A stretch of 64,000 nt of DNA from Bifidobacterium moraviense (GTDB lineage Bacteria > Actinomycetota > Actinomycetes > Actinomycetales > Bifidobacteriaceae): NCBI RefSeq assembly GCF_012932365.1, contig NZ_JAAIIH010000001.1, positions 248,001-312,000 of the forward strand, read 5' to 3'. Positions 57,248-64,000 of this stretch are shown piece after piece. The translations under genes and the position numbers were made by a program. Each line of letters begins with the position of its first letter. The first letter of the stretch is position 1. The notes below the pieces were generated by a model, which made no database searches, was not told where the DNA came from, and saw nothing but the letters and a program-made list of their open reading frames with translations.

Positions 57248-59466
57248 TGGGATGGGAATGGACCGATGCGGAATCCTATTACACGCGTGCGTCGGTATGC
57301 GCGGTGAGACGACGGAACGGAGAACCGTCGGAACTGCTCAGGCTCATGGACGAACGCGTCGACATCGCCGGACGCGTCTCATACAGATGGGCGTACAGAT
57401 CCATCACCCCACAGGAACTGCGGGAAGGCAGATCCGACCCCGAGGACCCCGTGACCCTCTATCACCCCGGCGTCATGGAAGGCCTTTTCCGCAGCGACGA
57501 GGACTTCATATACATCAGATGGTGCCCCAACAGGGAGATTCCCAATAGGGCCAAGGTCCGCAATCCGTTCGAACATCCGTACGCGCGCGTCCCCTCCTTC
57601 TACGAAGCCGTCGACTGCGCCGGAGCCAACGGCGGACGCGACCTCGTTGCCAGACTCGAACGCGGTCTGCCGTATCTCGGCACGCCGTCCCCGAAGATCC
57701 TGATCGGCTACAGGAACGACGACGCGGACGTCTGCGAATGCGCGCTTCTCGACCGCGACTGGCTCGACCGCGCGAACGGCAGACTCCGTCTCAACGGCAA
57801 CGCGCCCCTCAGCACCGACAGCTACGCCATCGAACTGAACAGAATCCGATCTTTCGAACTGCCAGGCCCTTCGGGATTCACACAGAAACGGTACATGTAC
57901 GACGGTGCGGCCCTTCCCACCCCTACGGGAAGAGTGATGCTGAAACCCATGGAACGGTACGCGCAGGACTACGTCCGCTGGTTCTTCGCAAGGACCGGGC
58001 TGGAATTCAGCCCACAGGAACGGACCCGCGTATCGCAATGGATGAGGATCGCGCTCGCCGCCCCCGAACGCCTGAACGAATACGTCGGCATGAAGGTATC
58101 CGACGACGACATCGCACGCCTGCGCGAAGTCGTCGAACGCATGGCATCCCCGGACGATCAGCTCATGCCGGCGCTGATCCGCGACGCGCTGGCCAACGAT
58201 CCGGCCTTCAAGAACGCCTGCATCAGACAATGCCGCGACGAGTCGCTCGCGGACATCGACGAGGAGAAAACGAAACGCAAAACGCAGATGGAACAGGAAC
58301 TGTTCCAGGAACGGCAGAAGCTCACGGCCAAGCTGGCCGGACTGCGCATGCAGGTGAGCCAACAGCAAACCGCGCTGAACGGTCTGCAGCAGCTCATCGA
58401 CAAGGAAACCGCATCCCGGGACCAGCTCTCCAAGTCGATCGAACCGATGCAGACAAGGATCGACGAACTCAATCGTCGGCTCACCTCCGCCACAGCGGAA
58501 CTGGAACGGATCCAACGACGCAAAGGCGAAGAACTGGCGGACATCGAACGCCAGAAGAACGAAGCACTGGCACGCATCGATGACGACCTCGCACTGAAGC
58601 TCGGCATTCGGGCCGCGTCTCGCGCCTCATGCGAGCGCCCCGTTACCGCCGTGCCATACGCCGAGGACCCCGTGAAACCCGGGCGCGGCAACTTCGTGCG
58701 CACGCTTGCCGCCAATCTCCAGACAAGCGGAGTGGCCCTGTCCGACGACTATGCGGCCCCGCTGCTCGATCTGGCGGATGCCTGCAGCCGAACGCTGTCT
58801 GCCGCCAACGTGATCGCCGTGGATTCGACGTTCGCGACGGCGCTCGCCAATTCGCTGTCCTATGCGATGCGCGGCGAACCCGCCAAGCATTCAAGCATTC
58901 CGCCGGACTGGAACGATGCCGCCGAATTGGAGCGGCTCATCGCCGACGAGAACACGGACGTGCTGGTGCTGGACAACGTGCTCGACACCGTCAACGAAGG
59001 ACTGCTGTTCGCGCTGTCGCGCCTGCGCAGCGACATGACCGTCATCCTGCCGATAGGCGCCTACGGCAATCTGCGCCTGATCGCAGCGGAAGTCTGGGAT
59101 CACGTGTTCTACCTGCCGACCGAACGGTACGTCAAGCTGCCTGCGCTCCGCGATCCGATGCTCCGGGCCGCGGCCAATCGACCCCTCGTCGAGATCAGAC
59201 GGGAACGCGTCATCCAGCGACTGACAGGCCTGACGCGTGCAGCGCGTTCCGGCAGACTGCCGCTGTCGGCATTGGCGCTTCCCGCGACGGTGTCGTCATG
59301 CTTCGATGACCCGGCGGAGGGAGATCGATGGACGGGCGCTCATGTCACCTTGCAGGTATGTGCGCGGTTCGGGCCGGAGGCTGCCTCGCGCGATGAATCC
59401 GAATCGGCGGCGAAAGCCGTCAGCGCGCTGATGAATCGTCTGGGAGGCGGACGCAATGACAGGTGA
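57247..59466 (+). CDS. Large coiled-coil protein with degenerate ATPase-like C-terminal domain
   Basis: 739 residues from the ATG that overlaps the upstream stop (TGATG). Residues 1-310 are an unrecognised folded part (RWCPNREIPNRAKVRNPF; RYMYDGAALPTPTGRVMLKP). Residues about 330-455 form a long heptad coiled coil (EEKTKRKTQMEQELFQERQK and onwards). The C-terminal 270 residues look like an AAA-type fold: a Walker B-like DVLVLDNVLDTVNEG and sensor-like DMTVILPIGAYG, but the Walker A position reads VIAVDSTFATALANSL with no GKS/T. It is therefore probably a non-hydrolysing scaffold or a divergent ATPase. Overlaps the third gene by 11 bp. Confidence 0.55.
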   Translation: MGWEWTDAESYYTRASVCAVRRRNGEPSELLRLMDERVDIAGRVSYRWAYRSITPQELREGRSDPEDPVTLYHPGVMEGLFRSDEDFIYIRWCPNREIPNRAKVRNPFEHPYARVPSFYEAVDCAGANGGRDLVARLERGLPYLGTPSPKILIGYRNDDADVCECALLDRDWLDRANGRLRLNGNAPLSTDSYAIELNRIRSFELPGPSGFTQKRYMYDGAALPTPTGRVMLKPMERYAQDYVRWFFARTGLEFSPQERTRVSQWMRIALAAPERLNEYVGMKVSDDDIARLREVVERMASPDDQLMPALIRDALANDPAFKNACIRQCRDESLADIDEEKTKRKTQMEQELFQERQKLTAKLAGLRMQVSQQQTALNGLQQLIDKETASRDQLSKSIEPMQTRIDELNRRLTSATAELERIQRRKGEELADIERQKNEALARIDDDLALKLGIRAASRASCERPVTAVPYAEDPVKPGRGNFVRTLAANLQTSGVALSDDYAAPLLDLADACSRTLSAANVIAVDSTFATALANSLSYAMRGEPAKHSSIPPDWNDAAELERLIADENTDVLVLDNVLDTVNEGLLFALSRLRSDMTVILPIGAYGNLRLIAAEVWDHVFYLPTERYVKLPALRDPMLRAAANRPLVEIRRERVIQRLTGLTRAARSGRLPLSALALPATVSSCFDDPAEGDRWTGAHVTLQVCARFGPEAASRDESESAAKAVSALMNRLGGGRNDR

Positions 59467-60190
59467 CCTGCTGACCGCGATGAGCAGAGACCTTGGCATT
59501 CCACGGTTGCCGCACGAGGATGACGGGCGGTTCGCCGGGAGGGTGACGTATACCGCCCTGCGCTTCTGGATGCAGGCGTATTGCCTGGATGACGGGTATG
59601 GGGGAGCATGCGGGATGAGCTCATCGGCCATTGTCCGCAAAGCGCGGCTGTGGCTGCGCAACATGTCCGACTTGTATCCGGGCATGATCGGCTGGTATCG
59701 GCAGGATGACGGCATCGATGAGTGCCTGCGGAGGACGCTGCCGCTGTTGGCGGATGCGCATGATCTGGAGAAGAATGAGGATGGACTCTATCGTTGCACG
59801 GCTTCGCGCCGGTTTCCGATCGGCCACGGCACGAATCTTCTACTCGGCCTGTATGATCCTTCGAACCCGACGCCGGATTCGCTGCCCTTGTCGGGACTGG
59901 CATCCGCGTTCTCTTCCATCGCCGGCGCGAAGGACCGTGCGGCGTTCGGTGATGATGCGCAAGCGCAAGAAGACCATGTACCACATATGTCATTTGAGAC
60001 TGTGCAAGGCTCGGAATATGTCGTTCTGCATATCGGATCGCCATTGCGTGATCTGAAGTGCCGCATGGTCATAGAGCTGCTGACGTGGCCGATGCGTGCA
60101 GTCGACGATCAACGACAGCGTTTGCTGCGCATGCAGTACATGCGGGTACTGTCACGGTCTCTTCGCAGCCCCGTAGCCATGATGGGCTGA
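59456..60190 (+). CDS. Unknown protein, third gene of the module
   Basis: 244 residues; GGGAGG upstream of an ATG 11 bp inside the preceding gene. Not recognised. N-terminal half GRFAGRVTYTALRFWMQAYC and SSAIVRKARLWLRNMSDLYP is helical; a short beta region follows (RRFPIGHGTNLLLGLYDPSN), then EYVVLHIGSPLRDLKCRMVI and a basic C-terminal helix (VLSRSLRSPVAMM). No TM or signal peptide, so cytoplasmic. Likely works with the two upstream proteins because all three are translationally coupled. Confidence 0.55.
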   Translation: MTGDLLTAMSRDLGIPRLPHEDDGRFAGRVTYTALRFWMQAYCLDDGYGGACGMSSSAIVRKARLWLRNMSDLYPGMIGWYRQDDGIDECLRRTLPLLADAHDLEKNEDGLYRCTASRRFPIGHGTNLLLGLYDPSNPTPDSLPLSGLASAFSSIAGAKDRAAFGDDAQAQEDHVPHMSFETVQGSEYVVLHIGSPLRDLKCRMVIELLTWPMRAVDDQRQRLLRMQYMRVLSRSLRSPVAMMG

Positions 60191-60394
60191 CGCGCAGCTG
60201 TATCTCCGAGTTCTGTATGCCGTTTGCGCGGAAGGCCATATATCGTCTCTCCGAAAACCGCGGAACGGCGTGGTTCTCGTTTCGTGTCTATGCGGTGGTT
60301 CCCGTCTGAAGCATGCAGAACTCGGAAGTACGGCGGTGTGGTCCCTGATGCTGATCCCGTTCCGCATCGGTAGCCGTGCGGACGTGAACGACGG

Positions 60395-60607
60395 ATGTCT
60401 GCATGGCATGTCGACGTCGATGTCATCGTGTTCGACGCGGACTTCGAGCGCACCGCCCTCGTGCCGGCATGGCATGACGGCCGCTGGCAGGCGGCGATGC
60501 TCCGCATGCGCGGCGGATGGATCCGGCTCGAAGGACTCCGCCAGCTCGCTCCCGGCGTCGTCATGGGCGAAGGCGGCACGGCGAGCGCCTACGACGCCCG
60601 CACCTGA
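60395..60607 (+). CDS. Small open frame, possible gene or remnant
   Basis: 70 residues: MSAWHVDVDVIVFDADFERT, then ALVPAWHDGRWQAAMLRMRG, ending ASAYDART. Composition is protein-like (alternating beta pattern, Trp/Asp rich) but there is no ribosome-binding site, and it is flanked by inverted repeats. It may be a remnant of a longer gene. Confidence 0.3.
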   Translation: MSAWHVDVDVIVFDADFERTALVPAWHDGRWQAAMLRMRGGWIRLEGLRQLAPGVVMGEGGTASAYDART

Positions 60608-60660
60608 TCGCTGAGGCTCTGGCGACGGCCGATTCGGCGTGGATGCCGACCGCGGCGTCG

Positions 60661-60785
60661 GGTATTTCCGATTCGTGTGGTGGTTCCGTGGCGGGATGCC
60701 GTCTATCATCCGCGCCATTTCGCTGAAATGACGCGGATGATAGACGACGCATGCGGGGAAAACCACCACACGAATCGAAAATACC
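60661..60785. repeat. 60-bp inverted repeat, 5-nt loop
   Basis: Left arm 60661-60720 and right arm 60726-60785. The outer 26 bp (GGTATTT-CGATTCGTGTGGT region) and the inner 21 bp (CGTCTATCATCCGCG region) match with one mismatch each, with a divergent 13-14 nt block between. It sits at the boundary between the accessory module and the core gene trmI. Confidence 0.85.
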
Positions 60786-60886
60786 TAGCCGGGGCGTCAT
60801 ACCCGCCCGCTGATAGACTTCCTCCCCAGCCCATACGGCAAACAGTCATGCAGTACGACGGCAGGAAGACAGGAAAGAGGAACCAC

Positions 60887-61933
60887 ATGAGGCGAGGGCC
60901 GCTCACGGCAGGCGAGAAGGTCCAGTTCACGGACCGCAAAGGCAAGATGATCACCGACCAGCTGGTGCCGGGCGGCTCCACGCAGACCGAGCACGGCCTG
61001 ATCCTCCACGACGAGGTGATCGGCGCCACGGAGGGCACGGTCGTCACCACCGTGCACACCAAGCGAGAGGCGCAGGTCAACGCCGAGCATCCCGAGCGCG
61101 ACGCGAACAAGCCGTGGAAGTCGGTGCGCGCGATCGGCGGCTGGGACTACGCGGTCATGCGCCCCCGCCTTGCCGACTACGTGCTGTCGATGCCGCGCGG
61201 CGCGCAGATCATGTACCCCAAGGACACCGCGCAGGTGCTGTCCCTGGGTGACATCCGCCGCGGCATGCGCGTGCTCGAATCCGGCGCCGGCTCCGGCGCG
61301 ATGAGCATCCATCTGCTCGACGCGGTGGGGGAGTCCGGCAGCCTCACCACCATCGAGATGCGCCCCCAGTTCGCGCATGTGGCCGAGGCGAACGCCACCG
61401 TGTACTTCGGCGAGCGCCCCGCATGGTGGGACCTCAAGACCGGCGACTTCGACTCCGTGGCCGCCGAGCTTCCCGAGCACTGGTACGACCGCATCATGCT
61501 CGACATGCTCGACCCGTGGAACCGGCTGGAGCAGGCGCATCGGGTGATCGCGCCGGGCGGCGTGCTCGTGGCGTACGTGACCACCACCACGCAGCTGAGC
61601 CGCCTCGCCGAGGCGCTGCGCGACAGCGACCAGTGGACCGAGCCGCAGGTGAGCGAGCTGCTGGAGCGCACGTGGAAGGTGCAGGGCCTTGCCGTGCGCC
61701 CGGACCATACGATGGTGGGGCACACGGGCTTCCTGCTCGTCTCGCGCGCCATGGCGGACGGCGTCTCTCCGCTGCGCAAGCGCGACCGGCCCGCCAAGGA
61801 CACGTACACCGACGTGGACGCGCAGGACGCCGAGGCGCGCGACCTCGCGGAGCTGGAGCTGCGCGACATCTCGGATCGCAAGCTCGGCAAGGTGATCCGC
61901 GATCTCGACCGTCAGGTGGGCAACCTCGGCTGA
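60887..61933 (+). CDS. trmI: tRNA (adenine-N1)-methyltransferase, TrmI family
   Basis: 348 residues from the ATG at 60887 (AGGAAAGAGG upstream); an in-frame ATG at 60848 is possible. It methylates A58 (and, in archaea, A57) in the T-loop of tRNA, SAM-dependent, as a tetramer. SAM motif MRVLESGAGSGAMSIHLLDA; the active-site region RIMLDMLDPWNRLEQAHRVI; the N-terminal DYAVMRPRLADYVLSMPRG. C-terminal extension of about 60 charged residues is actinobacterial (RKLGKVIRDLDRQV). Core gene; the accessory region ends here. Confidence 0.9.
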   Translation: MRRGPLTAGEKVQFTDRKGKMITDQLVPGGSTQTEHGLILHDEVIGATEGTVVTTVHTKREAQVNAEHPERDANKPWKSVRAIGGWDYAVMRPRLADYVLSMPRGAQIMYPKDTAQVLSLGDIRRGMRVLESGAGSGAMSIHLLDAVGESGSLTTIEMRPQFAHVAEANATVYFGERPAWWDLKTGDFDSVAAELPEHWYDRIMLDMLDPWNRLEQAHRVIAPGGVLVAYVTTTTQLSRLAEALRDSDQWTEPQVSELLERTWKVQGLAVRPDHTMVGHTGFLLVSRAMADGVSPLRKRDRPAKDTYTDVDAQDAEARDLAELELRDISDRKLGKVIRDLDRQVGNLG

Positions 61934-62077
61934 GGCGCGGACGCGGACGCGGCCCATCGGACCACGATACGGAACGAACCCGGTCGCGGGCCGCGGTGCG
62001 ATCTCCCGGACGCTGCCTGCCCGGCCTACAATGGAGCGCATCGAACATCGTGCGCGCCACGGGCGAAGGGGGACGTC

Positions 62078-62638
62078 ATGGGAACCAATCTCAAGAAGCT
62101 GGCGAAGAAGATCGACGGATACGATCACGTGCTCGTGATCATGCGCCACGCCAAGGCCGAGTCGTTCGGCTCGACGGGCGACGACCGCGGCCGCGAGCTC
62201 ACGGACAAGGGCCGCAAGCAGGCCAAGATCGTGGGCCGCGGGCTGACCGAACTCGGGCTGGTGCCCGACCGCATCGCGGTGTCCGGCGCCACGCGCGCGC
62301 AGCAGACGCTCGAGCGCATGCTCAAGTCCTTCGGCGACCGTCCGCGCGTGGACAACCGCCAGAGCCTGTACGACGGCGGCGTGCAGGCCGTGCTCGACGA
62401 GCTTGCGCACACGCCGGCCAAGAACCGCACGCTCCTGATCCTGGGCCACGAGCCGACCATGTCCATCAGCTGCCAGTGGCTCGCCTCGTCCGGCTCCGAC
62501 CCCAGCGCGCTGGACCTGCTCACGCTGGGGATGTCCACCGCGTCCGTGGCGATCTTCGGCTCGGACAGGCCGTTCGACCAGTGGCAGGTGCATTCGGGCG
62601 ATTTGCTCGCCGTGCTCAACGTCAAGGACTTCGACTGA
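62078..62638 (+). CDS. SixA-like histidine phosphatase
   Basis: 186 residues; ATG preceded by GAAGGGGGAC. Histidine phosphatase superfamily: the RHG-type motif in VLVIMRHAKAESFGSTGDD gives the nucleophilic His, and LLILGHEPTMSI provides the second His. Length and motif spacing match SixA-type phosphohistidine phosphatases rather than phosphoglycerate mutases. In this clade the target is not known. Standalone between trmI and metE. Confidence 0.8.
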   Translation: MGTNLKKLAKKIDGYDHVLVIMRHAKAESFGSTGDDRGRELTDKGRKQAKIVGRGLTELGLVPDRIAVSGATRAQQTLERMLKSFGDRPRVDNRQSLYDGGVQAVLDELAHTPAKNRTLLILGHEPTMSISCQWLASSGSDPSALDLLTLGMSTASVAIFGSDRPFDQWQVHSGDLLAVLNVKDFD

Positions 62639-62747
62639 ACGGACCTATAAATCCCGCTTATACCGACATGCAACCTGTTCTGATGGCGGATGTGCCGGGA
62701 CCTCGTGGTAGGTTGGCCGGGTTAAGACTGCACGATCAGGAGGTAGC

Positions 62748-64000
62748 ATGTCCGTTCTGACTTCCGTTTCCGGCTTCCCGCGCATCGGCCAGAACCGTGA
62801 GCTCAAGAAGATCATCGAAGGCTATTGGAAGGGCGCCAACGACATCGACGCCGTGCGCGCCACCGCCAAGGAGCTGCGCGCCAGGCACTGGAAGCTCCAG
62901 CAGGCGGCGGGCATCGACCTGATCCCGAGCAACGACTTCAGCTACTACGACCAGATGCTGGACACCGCGATCCTGCTCAACGTGATCCCGCAGCGCTACC
63001 AGCGCCTGTCCCTCGACGAGGAGGGCACGCTGTTCGCCATGGCCCGCGGCTATCAGGGCGAGGCCGGCGACGTGACCGCGCTGCCGATGAAGAAGTGGTT
63101 CACCACCAACTACCACTACCTCGTGCCCGAGTTCGACGCCGCCACCGAGGTGAGGCTCAACTCCACCAAGGCGTTCGACGAGTTCGCGGAGGCCAAGGAG
63201 CTGGGCATCCTCACCAAGCCGGTGTTCATCGGCCCGTACACGTTCCTCAAGCTGGCGCGCAACTCCGAGGCGCAGGAGCTGGAGCTGGACAAGGGCCTGG
63301 TGTCCGCCGTGGCCGACGTGTACGCGCAGGTGCTCGCGAAGTTCATCGAGCTCGGCGCCGAATGGGTGCAGCTCGACGAGCCGTATCTGGTGCTGGACAA
63401 GGAGCCCGGCGACGTGGAGCTCTTCAAGAGCCTGTACGCCAAGATCCTGCCGGCGCGCAAGGGCGCCGTCAAGGTGCTGCTCAACACGTACTTCGGCCAC
63501 ATCGCCGACGTGTACGAGACCGTCAACCTCCTCGGCTTCGACGGCGTCGGCCTCGACCTCAACGAGGGACGCGACGAGAACCTGGACGCCGTGGATCGCT
63601 ACGGCGTGAACTCCGCCACCACGCTGTTCGCCGGCGTGGTCAACGGCCGCAACATCTGGCGCAACAACTACGCCGTGAGCCTGGGCCTCGTGGACGCGCT
63701 GAAGGAGAAGACCCCCAACGTGGCCGTCTCCACCGCCAGCTCCCTGCTGCACGTGCCGTTCAGCACCGAGGGCGAGACCGGCATCGCCGCCGAGCAGCTC
63801 AAGCACTTCGCGTTCGCCGTGGAGAAGCTCGGCGAGCTCCGGGAGATCGCCGACCTGGCCGGCAAGGACGATGCCGAGCTCAAGTCCGATCCCGCGCTGG
63901 CCGCCAACCAGACGCTGTTCGACGGCACTCGCGTGGCCGCCGATCCGGCCGTGGCCGCCCGCGTGGCCGGCCTGACCGACGAGGACTTCGTGCGCCAGCC
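62748..64000 (+). CDS. metE: Cobalamin-independent methionine synthase (3' end outside the window)
   Basis: 417 codons visible of about 760, starting at ATG with AGGAGGTAGC upstream. MetE transfers a methyl group from 5-methyltetrahydropteroyl-triglutamate to homocysteine. The visible part is the N-terminal barrel: [65 protein letters not shown] and LDEPYLVLD. The zinc-binding C-terminal domain lies beyond 64000. The 109-bp upstream gap contains TATAA...TTATA symmetry (62647-62663), perhaps a promoter/operator, but no riboswitch fold was seen. Confidence 0.95.
   Translation, partial: MSVLTSVSGFPRIGQNRELKKIIEGYWKGANDIDAVRATAKELRARHWKLQQAAGIDLIPSNDFSYYDQMLDTAILLNVIPQRYQRLSLDEEGTLFAMARGYQGEAGDVTALPMKKWFTTNYHYLVPEFDAATEVRLNSTKAFDEFAEAKELGILTKPVFIGPYTFLKLARNSEAQELELDKGLVSAVADVYAQVLAKFIELGAEWVQLDEPYLVLDKEPGDVELFKSLYAKILPARKGAVKVLLNTYFGHIADVYETVNLLGFDGVGLDLNEGRDENLDAVDRYGVNSATTLFAGVVNGRNIWRNNYAVSLGLVDALKEKTPNVAVSTASSLLHVPFSTEGETGIAAEQLKHFAFAVEKLGELREIADLAGKDDAELKSDPALAANQTLFDGTRVAADPAVAARVAGLTDEDFVRQ

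Larger units (their letters stand above)
60191..60886. other. Repeat-rich intergenic region between the module and trmI
   Basis: CCGAGTTCTGTATGC (60206-60220) and its complement at 60311-60325 (one mismatch) make a long-loop hairpin. A second, larger inverted repeat is at 60661-60785. A 70-codon open frame (60395-60607, SAWHVDVDVIVFDADFERTA) lies between them and is listed separately. Otherwise nothing was seen. Confidence 0.6.

Noticed and set aside
33780..60886. Prophage or integrative element
   Set aside because: No integrase, recombinase, capsid, portal or conjugation gene was seen, and no tRNA or direct-repeat attachment site.
62639..62747. Riboswitch (SAM or cobalamin) upstream of metE
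   Set aside because: Only 109 bp are available and no conserved riboswitch core was visible.

Overview
The window is high-GC DNA from an actinobacterium, most likely a Bifidobacterium (inference). The grounds are the GC-rich codon use, the gltB-gltD pair, the actinobacterial GlgA-type glycogen synthase, the TrmI tRNA methyltransferase, a small two-TM membrane protein next to gltBD, and the palindromic intergenic repeats. Both ends are cut inside genes: an Old Yellow Enzyme at the left edge and metE at the right edge. No rRNA, tRNA, transposase or CRISPR array was seen.

Layout. 1-9.4 kb holds oxidoreductases, a ydbS/ydbT-like pair of PH-domain membrane proteins (the second one frameshifted), a DUF805 protein overlapping a sensor kinase, a convergent LuxR-type response regulator, and an aminotransferase. 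9.4-11.6 kb holds an AbiEi-like/endonuclease-like gene bracketed by two arrays of about 51-bp hairpin repeats. 11.6-17.2 kb is a TetR regulator divergent from a MacB-like ABC exporter (ATPase plus 1154-residue FtsX permease). 17.2-29.6 kb is largely core metabolism: gltBD, glgA, an ABC ATPase, DUF3592 and DUF1295 membrane proteins, and a third 51-bp-period repeat array. 30-33.7 kb is a three-gene SWIM zinc-finger / paralogue / SEL1-repeat operon.

33.8-60.8 kb is an accessory island. It starts after an SDR gene with a RelB-PIN toxin-antitoxin pair under a 33-bp palindrome. It continues with an unknown HTH protein, an XRE regulator, and a translationally coupled HTH-PIN pair. Then comes a complete type 1 BREX phage-defence operon (brxA, brxB, brxC, a DUF4143 ATPase, pglX, an AlbA_2/ATP-binding protein, pglZ, brxL). 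Directly downstream, after a hairpin, lies a tightly coupled three-gene module that I cannot assign to a known system: a CoiA-like zinc-ribbon protein, a coiled-coil protein with a degenerate ATPase-like C-terminus, and a 244-residue protein. This module is the best candidate for an undescribed system. After a large inverted repeat, core genes resume (trmI, a SixA-like phosphatase, metE).

How the parts work together. The BREX genes supply methylation (PglX), a phosphatase-fold effector (PglZ), a large ATPase (BrxC) and BrxL. Here BrxL appears to carry an MITD1-like PLD-fold C-terminus in place of a Lon protease domain. PglX shows a conspicuous AT-rich replacement over its presumed target-recognition region, and a palindromic element lies inside its coding sequence. 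All names come from reading the translations by eye; no database search was run.
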